The notes under the pieces: generated by a model | Told to the model about the DNA's origin: nothing | What the model saw: only the letters and a program-made list of their open reading frames with translations | The model's database searches: none | Part shown: positions 51,340 to 61,205 of the stretch, in pieces | Numbering within the stretch: the first letter of the stretch is position 1 | Layout of the letters: each line of letters starts with the position of its first letter | NCBI GenBank assembly: GCA_965225625.1 | Contig: CBDDBH010000024.1 | Span: forward strand, 62,001-126,000 | DNA length: 64,000 nucleotides | Direction: 5' to 3' | Source: CBDDBH01 sp965225625 | GTDB taxonomy: Bacteria; Pseudomonadota; Gammaproteobacteria; JADZEE01 | Program-made: the position numbers and the translations under genes

Positions 51340-52512
51340 ATGCGCAACAACGGCGCAATAACGGCGGCACAAATCGACAAAGTCCGCCTACCCAGTAACC
51401 AGGCATATAACTTACCCGCGACGGCCTATACCTCCCCCAACGTGTTCGAACTTGAAGCCCAGCACCTGTTTCTCGACAACTGGGCCAACGTCGCCCACGT
51501 CAATCAGGTCCCAAACCCCGGCGACTACCTCGCCGTCGATATGTTCGATCACCCGTTACTGGTCACGCGTGACGCCGATGGCGAAATCCACGTTATGGCA
51601 CGCGTGTGCCAGCACAAAGGCACCCTGCTCGCAGAGGGCGCCGGCAACGCGCGCGTACTGGTCTGCCCGTTCCATTCCTGGTCCTACAACCTCGACGGCA
51701 CGCTCAAAGCGGCGCCGCTGATGGAGGGGGCCGAAAACTTCGACCGCGACGCCTGCCGTCTGCCACAGATCCGGACCGAGATTTGGGAAGGTTTCGTGTT
51801 TGTAAACTTAAGCAACGAAGCCGAACCGCTGGCGCCACAACTCAAAGGCCTGAGCGATTACCTGCGCAATTGGAATTTATCCGAACTGGTGCCGGCGCAC
51901 GACATGGTCCACTACGAGCAGGAGGCGAACTGGAAGATCAACGCCGAATCCTTCCTCGAGGCATATCACCATCTCGGTGCACACTCCAAAACATTCCAGC
52001 CGACCTACCCGGCGGCACAAACGTATCCGCTCGAAAGCTCCGGCAAGTATTCCATGCTGAGTTTCGGCGAAGCCCAGGCCGACAGTGCCACCAACGTCGA
52101 CGGCGGTAACAGCCTGCCGTTCATCGACGGATTGACCGAAAAAGAAAAACTCGAACCTACCGTTGCGTTCGTGTGGCCCAGCCTGCTGCTCGGCATCGGC
52201 CCGGATCAGATCGCCTCCTACCGCATCCTGCCAACCTCCGCGGAGCGCCACAGCATCTGGATCAATGACCTAATGCCGCGCTCGACGGTGGAAAATCCTG
52301 AGTACAGCCAGGCGCTTAAAGACCGCGCCCACTGGGCCACCAAAATCGTCCACGAAACCGACGACATGCCCGTGTTCGAGAAATCATTCACCGGCATCAA
52401 AAGCCCGTACTACGACCAGGGTCGGTTATCAGACCCTTACGAGCGGTGCTTGTGGGAATTCAATCAATGGTGGGTTGGGCAACTTGGCGAGCACGTCGTT
52501 ACACCTGATTAG
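51340..52512 (+). CDS. Rieske-type aromatic-ring-hydroxylating oxygenase, alpha subunit
   Basis: A 390-residue protein with a Rieske [2Fe-2S] domain (C90-x-H92 in RVCQHKG; C109-x2-H112 in CPFHSW) and a catalytic START-like domain whose mononuclear iron site is ESFLEAYHHLGAH (His210, His215). The pattern is that of three-component oxygenases and related demethylases. No beta subunit, reductase or ferredoxin gene is adjacent. AGGAGGACATC precedes the ATG. It lies 63 nt after aroF in the same direction. Aromatic, indole-type or betaine-type substrates are all possible; I cannot choose. Confidence 0.88.
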   Translation: MRNNGAITAAQIDKVRLPSNQAYNLPATAYTSPNVFELEAQHLFLDNWANVAHVNQVPNPGDYLAVDMFDHPLLVTRDADGEIHVMARVCQHKGTLLAEGAGNARVLVCPFHSWSYNLDGTLKAAPLMEGAENFDRDACRLPQIRTEIWEGFVFVNLSNEAEPLAPQLKGLSDYLRNWNLSELVPAHDMVHYEQEANWKINAESFLEAYHHLGAHSKTFQPTYPAAQTYPLESSGKYSMLSFGEAQADSATNVDGGNSLPFIDGLTEKEKLEPTVAFVWPSLLLGIGPDQIASYRILPTSAERHSIWINDLMPRSTVENPEYSQALKDRAHWATKIVHETDDMPVFEKSFTGIKSPYYDQGRLSDPYERCLWEFNQWWVGQLGEHVVTPD

Positions 52513-52545
52513 CGTCGAGCTTTCGGCTTACGAAAACGACAACCG

Positions 52546-53730
52546 TCAAACGACCTGGCCGGCGGCTTGGGCGGATGCCCATGCCCACTGGAAATTGAAT
52601 CCGCCTAGATGCCCTGTGACATCAACGACTTCGCCGATGCAATAAAGACCGCGTTGTCGTTTGCACTCCATTGTCGTTGAGGACAACTCAGCGGTATCAA
52701 TCCCGCCAAGTGTTACCTCTGCCGTACGGTATCCCTCGGTTGCAGCGGGTTTCATCACCCAGTTGTGCAATAGTTCCGCGATCTGGCGTAAAACAACATC
52801 GGGCATTTCAGCCAGCCGCGTGTGCCGCGATGCGTGCCACCAAAGTGGCTGCAACTCCCGCACCAACGCCCGCGGAAGCACATCAGACAAAACAGTGCGC
52901 AGTAACGCCTTCGGTTGCGCCGTTTTGGCTCGCAGTAACAATGTAACGGCATCGCTGTCGGGTAACAGATCCAGATGAATTTCCATACGGGGTAGCCAAT
53001 AGCTCGACAGCTGCAAAGCAGCCGGGCCACTGAGTCCTCGATGCGTAAAGAGAACGTCTCCGGTGAAGCTAACGTCAGCGACACTCAGCGAAATTCTCAA
53101 GCTGACACCGGAAAGGCGTTCCGTCATTTCCTTTATGGAACCGGAAAACGTAAACGGCACCAGAGCGGCACGGGTATCTCGCACACGCAGTCCGAACTGG
53201 CGCGCCAGACGATAACCGAAATCCGTCGCGCCCATTTTCGGAATCGATAAGCCACCGGTCGCGATCACCACAGACTGCGCAGCAAACACGCCTTTGTCAC
53301 ACGTCACGAAATAGCGCTTTTTATATTCGACTGATGTGATATCGCATTGCGTCAGAATGGATACATCCGCTTGCTCACACTCAGAAACCAGCATGGCGAG
53401 AATGTCTTTCGATGATTCATCACAAAACAGCTGGCCAGCCGTCTTCTCGTGATAGGCGATCCCATGTTTTTCCGCCATTGAGATAAAGTCCAACGGTGTA
53501 TACCGGCTCAGCGCGGAAATGCAGAAGCTCGAGTTAGCGGAAATAAAACGTGACGGCGCGCATTCCAGGTTTGTGAAGTTACAGCGGCCACCACCGGACA
53601 TGAGAATTTTCTTTCCAATCCTGTTCGCGCCTTCGAGTACGACAATATGACGACCACGACCGCCTGCCGCGATAGCGCACATCAGGCCGGCAGCGCCACC
53701 GCCCAGAATGATGACATCTACATCGTTCAT
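52546..53730 (-). CDS. HI0933/BaiN-type FAD-dependent oxidoreductase (YhiN-like)
   Basis: A 394-residue flavoprotein: IILGGGAAGLMCAIAAGGRG (dinucleotide-binding fold), the family mark KKILMSGGGRCNFTN, VVIATGGLSIPKMGATDFGY, and the C-terminal LYCIGEVVDVTGHLGGFNFQWAWASAQAAG. Members include E. coli YhiN and clostridial BaiN; the physiological reaction of the proteobacterial branch is not settled. It is cytoplasmic and convergent with the Rieske gene. Confidence 0.9.
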   Translation of the reverse strand: MNDVDVIILGGGAAGLMCAIAAGGRGRHIVVLEGANRIGKKILMSGGGRCNFTNLECAPSRFISANSSFCISALSRYTPLDFISMAEKHGIAYHEKTAGQLFCDESSKDILAMLVSECEQADVSILTQCDITSVEYKKRYFVTCDKGVFAAQSVVIATGGLSIPKMGATDFGYRLARQFGLRVRDTRAALVPFTFSGSIKEMTERLSGVSLRISLSVADVSFTGDVLFTHRGLSGPAALQLSSYWLPRMEIHLDLLPDSDAVTLLLRAKTAQPKALLRTVLSDVLPRALVRELQPLWWHASRHTRLAEMPDVVLRQIAELLHNWVMKPAATEGYRTAEVTLGGIDTAELSSTTMECKRQRGLYCIGEVVDVTGHLGGFNFQWAWASAQAAGQVV

Positions 53731-53960
53731 GGCCTCAATATAGCAGTAGCGATTGTCGGTCGGCGCAAGCTTCGGCGGCCCTTGCGCCAGCGGCAGATCT
53801 CATATTTCAACAACCAAACCCCCTATCCCGCACCGACTCTGTTATGATGCGCCCGCCTGAACGGGATGACAGGCGCCGTATTTCCTCTCTAATCAGATCT
53901 TCCTCAACCGATGACCGGCAATCAGGGCCGCCGACTCATCGACAACGCTGGTGCGCAAAC

Positions 53961-55571
53961 GTGATTTCTGCTGCGAATTTGTCGATTCAATTCGGCGCCA
54001 AACCTTTGTTCGAGAATGTCTCCATCACTTTTGGCAATGGCAACCGCTATGGCCTGATTGGGGCGAACGGATCCGGCAAATCAACCTTCATGAAGATATT
54101 GTCAGGTGAGCTGGAGCCGAGTACGGGTAATGTTTCCACCGCGCCCAACGCACGCATCGGACAGCTTCGCCAGGATCAGTTTGCCTACGAAGACTTTCGG
54201 GTTCTGGATACGGTGATCATGGGGCACGAAAAACTGTGGCAGCTGATGCGCGAGCGTAACCGGCTCTACTCGTTGCCGCAGATGAGCGACGCAGAAGGCA
54301 TGCGCGTCGCGGAACTGGAGATAGAATTCGCAGAGCTCGACGGCTATTCCGCGGAGTCGCAGGCTGGCGAATTACTGGAAGGGATCGGCATTCCGGTCGA
54401 ACAACACGAAGGGGTGATGAGCGCAGTCGCCCCGGGCTGGAAACTCAGGGTGTTGCTTGCCCAGGCTTTGTTTTCCAATCCGGAAATTTTGCTGCTCGAT
54501 GAGCCGACCAATAACCTCGACATCAATACCATCCGTTGGCTGGAAGATTTTTTGTGTCGTAGCAAGTCCACCATGATCATCATCTCGCATGACCGGCATT
54601 TCCTGAACAGTGTTTGCACGCATATGGCGGATCTCGATTATGGAGAGCTTCGCGAGTTCCCCGGCAACTACGATGAATACATGACGGCTGCGACGCAGTC
54701 CCGAGAGCGGATGTACGCCGAGAATGCCAAGAAAAAAGTGAGAATGGGCGAGCTGCAAGCCTTCGTAAGCCGATTCTCCGCAAATGCTTCCAAAGCCCGT
54801 CAGGCGACATCTCGTGCACTGCAACTAAAGAAGATCCAGCTTGAGAAGATTAAACCGTCCAGCCGGGTCAGCCCGTTCATCCGCTTTGAGCAGGAAAAGC
54901 CCTTGCGCCGCATGGCGGTAGAGACCACCGGCCTGAGCAAAAGATTTGATGAGGATCCCCTGTTTGAAAATCTGGATCTCGCCATAGAGGCAGGCGCACG
55001 AGTGGCAATCATTGGTCCGAACGGCATCGGCAAAACCACGCTCGCCCGCTGCCTGCTGCAAGAACTTCAACCGGATAGCGGCTCGGTAAAGTGGGCCGAG
55101 AATGCCAAGATCGGCTATTTCGCACAGGATCATGCTGCGGAGTTCGCCGAGAACATGACGTTATTCCAATGGATCACCCAGTGGCAACCACCAGGATCGG
55201 ACGAGCAACTGCTGCGTGCAACCTTGGGCAGGCTGCTGTTCTCCCGGGATGAGAGCGAGAAGTCGGTGAAGGTGGTATCCGGTGGTGAGGAAGGCCGTTT
55301 GTTGTTCGGCAAACTGATCCTGCAACAGCCCAACGTCATGGTCATGGACGAGCCGACAAATCACCTGGATATGGAATCCATCGAGGCGCTGAACCTCGCA
55401 CTTGCTAACTACCCCGGCACGCTGATCTTCATCAGTCACGACCGGGAGTTCGTCTCATCGCTGGCCACACGCATTATCGATCTGACGCCCGACGGGCTCA
55501 TCGATTACGCCGGCAGCTACGACGAGTATCTGCGCTATCAGATCGACAGTAAGACTGCGAGAGTTGCGTGA
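53961..55571 (+). CDS. ybiT: ABC-F ATPase YbiT-like (ribosome-associated)
   Basis: A 536-residue soluble protein with two ABC domains and no membrane segments. It matches E. coli YbiT along its length as I recall it: ISAANLSIQFGAKPLFENVS, Walker A GANGSGKST and GPNGIGKTT, Walker B LLLDEPTNNLD and VMDEPTNHLD, and the linker FVSRFSANASKARQATSRA. ABC-F proteins bind the ribosomal E site and rescue or regulate elongation. The second signature reads VSGGEEGR instead of LSGGEKGR. The start is the GTG at 53961, which reproduces the YbiT N terminus; 39 residues upstream in frame have no similarity. Confidence 0.93.
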   Translation: MISAANLSIQFGAKPLFENVSITFGNGNRYGLIGANGSGKSTFMKILSGELEPSTGNVSTAPNARIGQLRQDQFAYEDFRVLDTVIMGHEKLWQLMRERNRLYSLPQMSDAEGMRVAELEIEFAELDGYSAESQAGELLEGIGIPVEQHEGVMSAVAPGWKLRVLLAQALFSNPEILLLDEPTNNLDINTIRWLEDFLCRSKSTMIIISHDRHFLNSVCTHMADLDYGELREFPGNYDEYMTAATQSRERMYAENAKKKVRMGELQAFVSRFSANASKARQATSRALQLKKIQLEKIKPSSRVSPFIRFEQEKPLRRMAVETTGLSKRFDEDPLFENLDLAIEAGARVAIIGPNGIGKTTLARCLLQELQPDSGSVKWAENAKIGYFAQDHAAEFAENMTLFQWITQWQPPGSDEQLLRATLGRLLFSRDESEKSVKVVSGGEEGRLLFGKLILQQPNVMVMDEPTNHLDMESIEALNLALANYPGTLIFISHDREFVSSLATRIIDLTPDGLIDYAGSYDEYLRYQIDSKTARVA

Positions 55572-55923
55572 GCCGGTGACGCCACCGTGACCTAAAAGCC
55601 GAGCACTTTCCAACTGGCGTTGGTCGGGTTTCATGCGATGAATTACGTCGCGATACTTTTCGCCTATCTGGCAGCGGTATATTTTTCTGCTCACGTGCTA
55701 TCACGATCAATGTTTTAAAGTGATCTCGAGTATCAGGTCTTGCGTTTTGCCTGCATATGGGCAAAAGGCAAGAACTGACCCTCACATTTCAGAACTGACC
55801 CTCACATTTACAACCTCTTAGTTACCCTGCGAGCGAATAGCTACCCCTGAACTCCCGGTGTGGAATTGCGGGGAAAGTGCGTTCATTCTACCTAGACTCA
55901 TTTCTGCTCGTAGGGGGCTAACC
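55572..55923. other. 352-nt gap with a dispersed inverted repeat
   Basis: At 55733-55781 TCAGGTCTTGCGTTTTGCC and a degenerate inverted copy (GGCAAAAGGCAAGAACTGA) form a hairpin. AGAACTGACCCTCACATTT is then repeated at 55771-55789 and 55791-55809. The same TCAGGTCTTGCGTTTTGC motif recurs after the receptor gene (58565). No gene is seen. Confidence 0.75.
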
Positions 55924-58438
55924 GTGAGAATTTCCGTGAAGTTATTCAGCTTCGTAATGGCCGCGTCGTTTGCGGTTTTTCCATCGATTAGCCTGGCGCA
56001 GATCGAAGAAGTGATCGTCACCGCGCAAAAGTGCGAACAATCAGTGCAGGACGTACCGATTACGCTGCAGGCTTTCTCAGGCGACCAGATACGCGAACTC
56101 GGTATTGCACGCGCCGCCGACGTCATCGCGCTGGCACCTAACATGGCGGTTGCGCAACAGAACAACTCCAATCAGTCAATCGCGATCCGCGGCATAGGAA
56201 CCAGTGATTTCTTCGCTTCAACCCCGGGCTCGGTCGGCATCTATATGGACGAAGTCACGATGAGTTCGCCATTCCTCACCTCAGTTGGTCTGTATGACAT
56301 GGAGCGGGTAGAGATCTTGCGTGGACCGCAGAACACGCTGTTCGGCCGCAACACTACGGGCGGCGCGATCAATTTCATTTCCAAACGGCCGGAAGTCGGC
56401 GGCGAGATGGACGGCTTCGTGGATTTCACCTACGGCAGATACGACCGCATCGAAGTCGAAGCGGCGGCAACCTTTCAACTGGGCGAGACCGCGGCGATCC
56501 GCCTCGCCGGCAAGAGCTATGACCGCAACGGCATCTGGGACAACCTCGATGAAGGCGGCGCAGCGTCGGCGATAAGGATCGCAAATCCGTCCGCGGCACT
56601 ATCGTCTGGGAACCTACAGATATAACGACGGTTACGCTGAACGGCCACTGGGGCAGAGAGGACAGCCAGGTCGATATGGCGAAAGTGATCGCCGTGAACG
56701 CAACCGCGGCGAATGGTGCCTTCGCCGACGGCGCGTTCGTCGGCCCACAGCTCGCCGGCGTTCGGCTCGATTGGGAAAATCCTCCCACCGACACGGTCAA
56801 CGGCCATGGGGTGAATCCGAACACCCCCGGGTGGAACGACGTCTATCCGACCGGTGATGACCGAGACGACATGGACGCTTTCGGCTTTTATCTCAAGCTG
56901 GAACACGATTTCAGTTGGGCAGGGCCGTCTCAATCACCGCCTACGACGAGAGCGACAAGGCTTACGCGTACAGTTCTTCGGGCATGGGAAACAACCGTCC
57001 CTCTTTGGTCAGTGGTATGCCGGAAACGAACATCACCATCGATGTGGACAACAGCTTCGAGCAATTCAGCCAGGAAATCCGCTTTCAATCGCCGGAGGAC
57101 CAACGGGCGCGATGGATAGCGGGGTTTTATTATTTTCATGAGGATATGGTGCTTGGCCAGAACATCTCATTCGGGCCGGGTATTATCCTCAACGCTCCGT
57201 TCGGACCGGCCTGTAACCAGCTGGAGATTTTTCCGCCGGGCGTTTGCGGGCCCCCTGTTGTACAGGGCGGGAGCCTGGCGCTGTGGTCTGTATCGCAGGG
57301 TTTGGGCCAGGGCTTTCCCGAGGCGGGATTCTCCGACGTCGCATCGTTCAGTATCGCGACCATCGAGAACGATGTGTGGTCGCCGTATTTCTCCCTCGAT
57401 TTCGATATTCTAGATAACCTGACCCTCAACCTCGGGATCCGTTACACCAACGACAAAAAGGAAATGCGCAACCACCAGGTAGGTCTTCTTGACCGTTCGG
57501 GCTTTGCTTTGTCAGATTTCTTGGACAACTCCTTCGTGCGGTCGGCATCGGCAGCGCAAGTTGCTTCAGGAGCGGCCACGCCCACCTGTGCCAGTAACGG
57601 CCGCCTGTGCGCTGGCACCATCGTCCGACCGGACTTAAAGGCTACCGAATGGGGCGGAAAAGCGGGGCTGACCTGGCAGATCAACGACGATCATATGGCC
57701 TACGTACACTACTCGCGCGGCTTCCGCTCCGGGAAGTTCGATATCGAGTTTCTACATGGGCCTCAAACCGGCTTCCCGATCGAAGACGCCATTCCCGAAA
57801 CCCTGGATGCCTACGAAATTGGCTATAAATCCACTTGGCTGGATGCCGCCGTCCAGGTGAACCTTGGAGCTTTCTATTATGACTGGTTCAACAAGCAGTC
57901 TTTCTTCGTCGACCCGGCCACCGGCCCGGCGTTCTCCAACGTTCCGGCGTCGCGCAGCAAGGGTTTCGCAGCCGAAATCAAATGGGCGGCGACCGACAAT
58001 CTGTTTTTCGCCGGTTCGGTGGGCATACTCGATACCGAAGTAATCACGGCCAGCGGTATCGGATCCGACGAAGCGGGTCACGATTTACAGAATGCGCCCA
58101 ACGAATCGTTCAACCTGCAGGGAGTGTGGACCGGGCCACTGGCCGGCGGCACGCTGAGATTGCAGGCCAACTTCAGCTACCGCGCTGAGGCAGTAACCGG
58201 ACTGGCCACGCAGGACCTGGTGGAGAACCTGGAGAAGGTCGAACAACTGGGCGTTCGCGGCTCCTACAGTTTCGGGCCCGACGAGCGCTACCAAATATCG
58301 GTATTCGGAGACGATCTGCTGGAAAGCCGCTATTGCAAATACAAGTTCAGTCTGGGCGCGATTAACGGCAGCACCACTTGCAGTGCGAGTGAAGGACAGG
58401 CGATGTGGGGCCTGACTGCGGGTATGCGTTTTAACTGA
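55924..58438 (+). pseudogene. TonB-dependent receptor broken by two 1-nt deletions
   Basis: The translation begins at a GTG (55924) with a signal peptide ending SLAQ, then EEVIVTAQKCEQSVQDVPIT and a plug with LRGPQNTLFGRNTTGGAINF. Near 56560 the frame breaks: GGCGGCGCAGC reads on as SVGDKDRKSVRGTIVWEPTD one frame over, as if one G were lost from GGCGGCGGCAGC. Near 56918 it breaks again at TTGGGCAGG, continuing as GRAVSITAYDESDKAY. The rest of the barrel is intact to GLTAGMRFN. Either a recent pseudogene or a good gene with assembly errors. A dispersed inverted repeat lies on both sides. Confidence 0.85.
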
Positions 58439-58445
58439 TGACAAC

Positions 58446-58478
58446 CGGCGCCCGGCTTTAATGCCGGGCGCCGTTCTT
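58446..58478 (+). terminator. Rho-independent terminator after the second TonB receptor
   Basis: An 11-bp perfect stem CGGCGCCCGGC (58446-58456) and GCCGGGCGCCG (58463-58473) with a 6-nt loop, followed by TTCTT. It starts 8 nt after the receptor's stop. Confidence 0.85.
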
Positions 58479-58560
58479 AGTTGCGCCGTTGGAAATGGCC
58501 ACCGTAATTGGGTGGCCCATCCTGCCAACTCAACGGCTCCAATAAACAAGAGTGAACTTG

Positions 58561-58665
58561 CGTATCAGGTCTTGCGTTTTGCAAGCGTGAAGGCAAAACG
58601 CAAGACCTGACCCCCATATTCGGCATGAAGGCAAAACGCAAGACCTGACCCCCATATTCGGCAAG
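58561..58665. repeat. dispersed inverted repeat, TCAGGTCTTGCGTTTTGC family
   Basis: A perfect 18-bp inverted pair, 58565-58582 and 58593-58610, followed by a second copy of the right arm plus its tail (GACCTGACCCCCATATTCGGC ending near 58624 and again near 58662). Together with the copy at 55733 it brackets the broken receptor gene. Nothing else is seen in 58479-58750. Confidence 0.85.
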
Positions 58666-58750
58666 AGCATCACGCAATGACCGCTAATCTAATGCGCACA
58701 AACGACAGGGTCAGACTTAATCTGACCTGAAGTATCGCCGTAAATTTCTT

Positions 58751-59332
58751 CTAGCCGCTTAACGTTGAGACGACTGGCGCCGGCGGCGGAGCCGACTGTT
58801 CGTGCGCCTGGCCCTTATGTTTACCAGCAGCCCAACCGACTGTCTGCAAATTCTCCCTCGCCCAATCAACCGATTCCTGATCGGTAACGGTGGCGACGGT
58901 GTCGTGCCAACGGTTTAACCATGCGGCCCGGCAGATCTCGGCCAGGATATCGACAATTTGCCGATCCGAATAATGCTTACGCAGCTCCGCGAAATGCTCC
59001 GGACCTGCCGCATTTGGGCTCTGTGCCGAAGCCCGCGCCAGCTCAAAGGCAGCTCTCTCGGCGTCGGTAAAAAGCTCCGAGCGCTCATAGTTCCACAGGT
59101 CTTGAATGCGCGCGTGCTCGACACCCTGACGATGAAGTCCGTGAGCTCCGTGAGACTGGCAGTGGCGGCATCCGCCGGCAACGCTGGCGACAGTGAAAAT
59201 CTCCGTCTTCAACATCGCCGGTAGTTCGTCGCTACTCTTTATTGTGTCATTCAGGTTGCGAAATGCATTCCATAATTCGGGCCACTTGCGCATATGTAGT
59301 TCTTGTCGATTCTCGTAAGTCGCTTGAGACAT
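58751..59332 (-). CDS. carboxymuconolactone decarboxylase/AhpD-family protein
   Basis: A 193-residue protein with an AhpD-like helical core (residues ~15-130). The redox pair is in VAGGCRHCQSHGAHGLHRQG, a Cys-x2-Cys with the following His as in AhpD-type peroxidase partners, rather than the Cys-less decarboxylase type. A Pro/Ala-rich tail follows. It may reduce peroxides or act in an unassigned redox step. It is divergent from the alcohol dehydrogenase gene. Confidence 0.82.
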   Translation of the reverse strand: MSQATYENRQELHMRKWPELWNAFRNLNDTIKSSDELPAMLKTEIFTVASVAGGCRHCQSHGAHGLHRQGVEHARIQDLWNYERSELFTDAERAAFELARASAQSPNAAGPEHFAELRKHYSDRQIVDILAEICRAAWLNRWHDTVATVTDQESVDWARENLQTVGWAAGKHKGQAHEQSAPPPAPVVSTLSG

Positions 59333-59543
59333 GATGTTCCTTGTTTTAGTGTGGTGACGAAGATTTTAAGAATATGAGCCCCGTTTCGCGAAGTCCAATC
59401 TGCAAGCCTGAAGGTGTAATTGTGTGTCGCTAATCGCGAGCGCTGAGATCCGGGTGAGAGTCGTTGCTTCATAACCGTCTATTGAAACGCCTGAATGATT
59501 TAGTTTCTTCACGCTACAGGTTAAATAAAGAGGAATACCACAG

Positions 59544-60647
59544 ATGCGCATAAAAGCGGCTGTCGCTCGCGACATCGACCAGTTAGCAATCGAAGAAGTT
59601 GAACTGGACAGCCCGAAAGATTCGGAAGTCTTGGTTCGTATGCACGCTGCTGGGGTCTGTCATTCGGATCTGCACACGTACAAAGGGGAGTTACGGGCGA
59701 CGCCACCACTTGTGCTGGGGCACGAGGGTGCTGGCGTCGTTGAAAAAGTTGGCAAGCGGGTAACCCGAGTGAAAGCTGGGGATCGGATTTTGGTCAACTG
59801 GCTGCCCGCCTGCGAAGTCTGCCCAACCTGCTTGAATGGGCGCTACAATCTTTGTGAACGCTTGCCCGGTACAACTTTTAAAGCAACATTGCTCGATGGC
59901 ACCTGCCGTCTGCGGACATTGGATGGCATCACACTAAAGCATATGTTGAGCGCAGCCACTATGGCTGAGTACGTCGTCATCGACGAAGCGGCGGCGGTTC
60001 CCTTCCCCGACGATGTGCCTTTCGAAGTAGCTGCGGTTATCGGTTGTGCCGTCGCCACGGGCGTGGGCGCAGTCATTAACACCGCCCAGGCAAGACCGGG
60101 CTATGCCGCCGCAGTTATTGGCAGCGGCGGCATTGGCCTCAGCGCTATTCAGGGCTGCCAGCTGGCAGGCCTCAACCCGATTATTGCGGTCGATATTATG
60201 GACAGCAAGCTCGAATTTGCCCGCAAGCTTGGCGCCACACATACCGTTAACGCCAGCGAAACGGACGCTGTCGCTGCTTTGCGAGAACTGACCCAAGGCG
60301 GCCCCGAATACGTCTTCGATAGCGTCGGATCAACGACGACGATCGCGCAGGCACTTTTAGCCGCTCGCCCCGGCGGCACGGCTACGATTGTTGGTCTACA
60401 TGCGGCGAAAGTCGATGTGCCGATTTCTGCCGCCGCTTTAGTTTTTCAAAACAAACGCCTGCTCGGCTCGTTCGTTGGCTCCGTCAACCCCCGCATCGAT
60501 TTACCCAGGCTGGTTGATCTTTACCGATGCGGTAGACTGGATTTAGACGCGCTGATCACGAAACGATATCCCTTGGAAGCGCTCCCCGAAGCGTTCCATG
60601 ATATGGAAGCCGGTAACGTGGCGCGTGGCGTTTTAGTGTTTGACTAA
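59544..60647 (+). CDS. zinc-dependent medium-chain alcohol dehydrogenase
   Basis: A 367-residue enzyme with the catalytic zinc motifs GVCHSDLH and GHEGAGVVE and the structural zinc site CEVCPTCLNGRYNLC. The NAD-binding motif is AAVIGSGGIGLSAIQG, with Asp in VDIMDSK suggesting NAD preference. The pattern is that of class III-like and NDMA-type alcohol dehydrogenases. It oxidises an alcohol to an aldehyde. TTAAATAAAGAGG precedes the ATG, spaced 9-10 nt. Confidence 0.93.
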   Translation: MRIKAAVARDIDQLAIEEVELDSPKDSEVLVRMHAAGVCHSDLHTYKGELRATPPLVLGHEGAGVVEKVGKRVTRVKAGDRILVNWLPACEVCPTCLNGRYNLCERLPGTTFKATLLDGTCRLRTLDGITLKHMLSAATMAEYVVIDEAAAVPFPDDVPFEVAAVIGCAVATGVGAVINTAQARPGYAAAVIGSGGIGLSAIQGCQLAGLNPIIAVDIMDSKLEFARKLGATHTVNASETDAVAALRELTQGGPEYVFDSVGSTTTIAQALLAARPGGTATIVGLHAAKVDVPISAAALVFQNKRLLGSFVGSVNPRIDLPRLVDLYRCGRLDLDALITKRYPLEALPEAFHDMEAGNVARGVLVFD

Positions 60648-60686
60648 CAGAATAAAAAAAGGGACCGATGACAACCGACTCTTTGC

Positions 60687-61157
60687 CTACTCCTGTATCG
60701 GTACCGGCACCGCAAGTGAAAGATTGTCTTCGTCACCAATGACCTTCGTTGTGTGGCCTTTGCCGGTCAAATCTTCCAAGATAACCACGGTACCCGGACC
60801 GAACTGCCGGACTTCTCCATCACTCACTCCGACTTCGACCGCTCCCTTTAATATAAACATGAACTGGCGTCTGGGTACTGGATGCCAGTCTTCGAACGTA
60901 CCTGTTGGTATATGGATGCGCGTCGCCCCTTTAGCATTTTCCAAATGATGCACGGCTAACGGATGCGCGGGTGGTGCGTAGTTTTCAAAAGCAAACTCGA
61001 TTGTTGCTTCACCATAATGGGATACACCGTCAGCATCAGTGTAAAGCCTTGTATAAGTTAAATTATGATTTTCAGATATTGTCTCCGCCAATGTAGATGG
61101 GAAACAAAAAACCAAGAACATTAATAACAGCATGAGTCGTACAGAGGATCGTTTCAT
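60687..61157 (-). CDS. secreted cupin-domain protein
   Basis: A 156-residue protein with a signal peptide (MKRSSVRLMLLLMFLVFCFP, cleavage near TLAE) and one cupin barrel. IHIPTGTFEDWHPVPRRQFM and GPGTVVILEDLTGKGHTTKV match the two cupin motifs, with His residues at likely metal positions. Periplasmic location expected. No reaction can be assigned; a metal-bound sensor or small dioxygenase-like role is possible. Convergent with the alcohol dehydrogenase gene. Confidence 0.8.
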   Translation of the reverse strand: MKRSSVRLMLLLMFLVFCFPSTLAETISENHNLTYTRLYTDADGVSHYGEATIEFAFENYAPPAHPLAVHHLENAKGATRIHIPTGTFEDWHPVPRRQFMFILKGAVEVGVSDGEVRQFGPGTVVILEDLTGKGHTTKVIGDEDNLSLAVPVPIQE

Positions 61158-61205
61158 AGTTATTTCCCGTTATTAGATGGCTATTACGCCTGATTAGGTT
61201 TTGCC

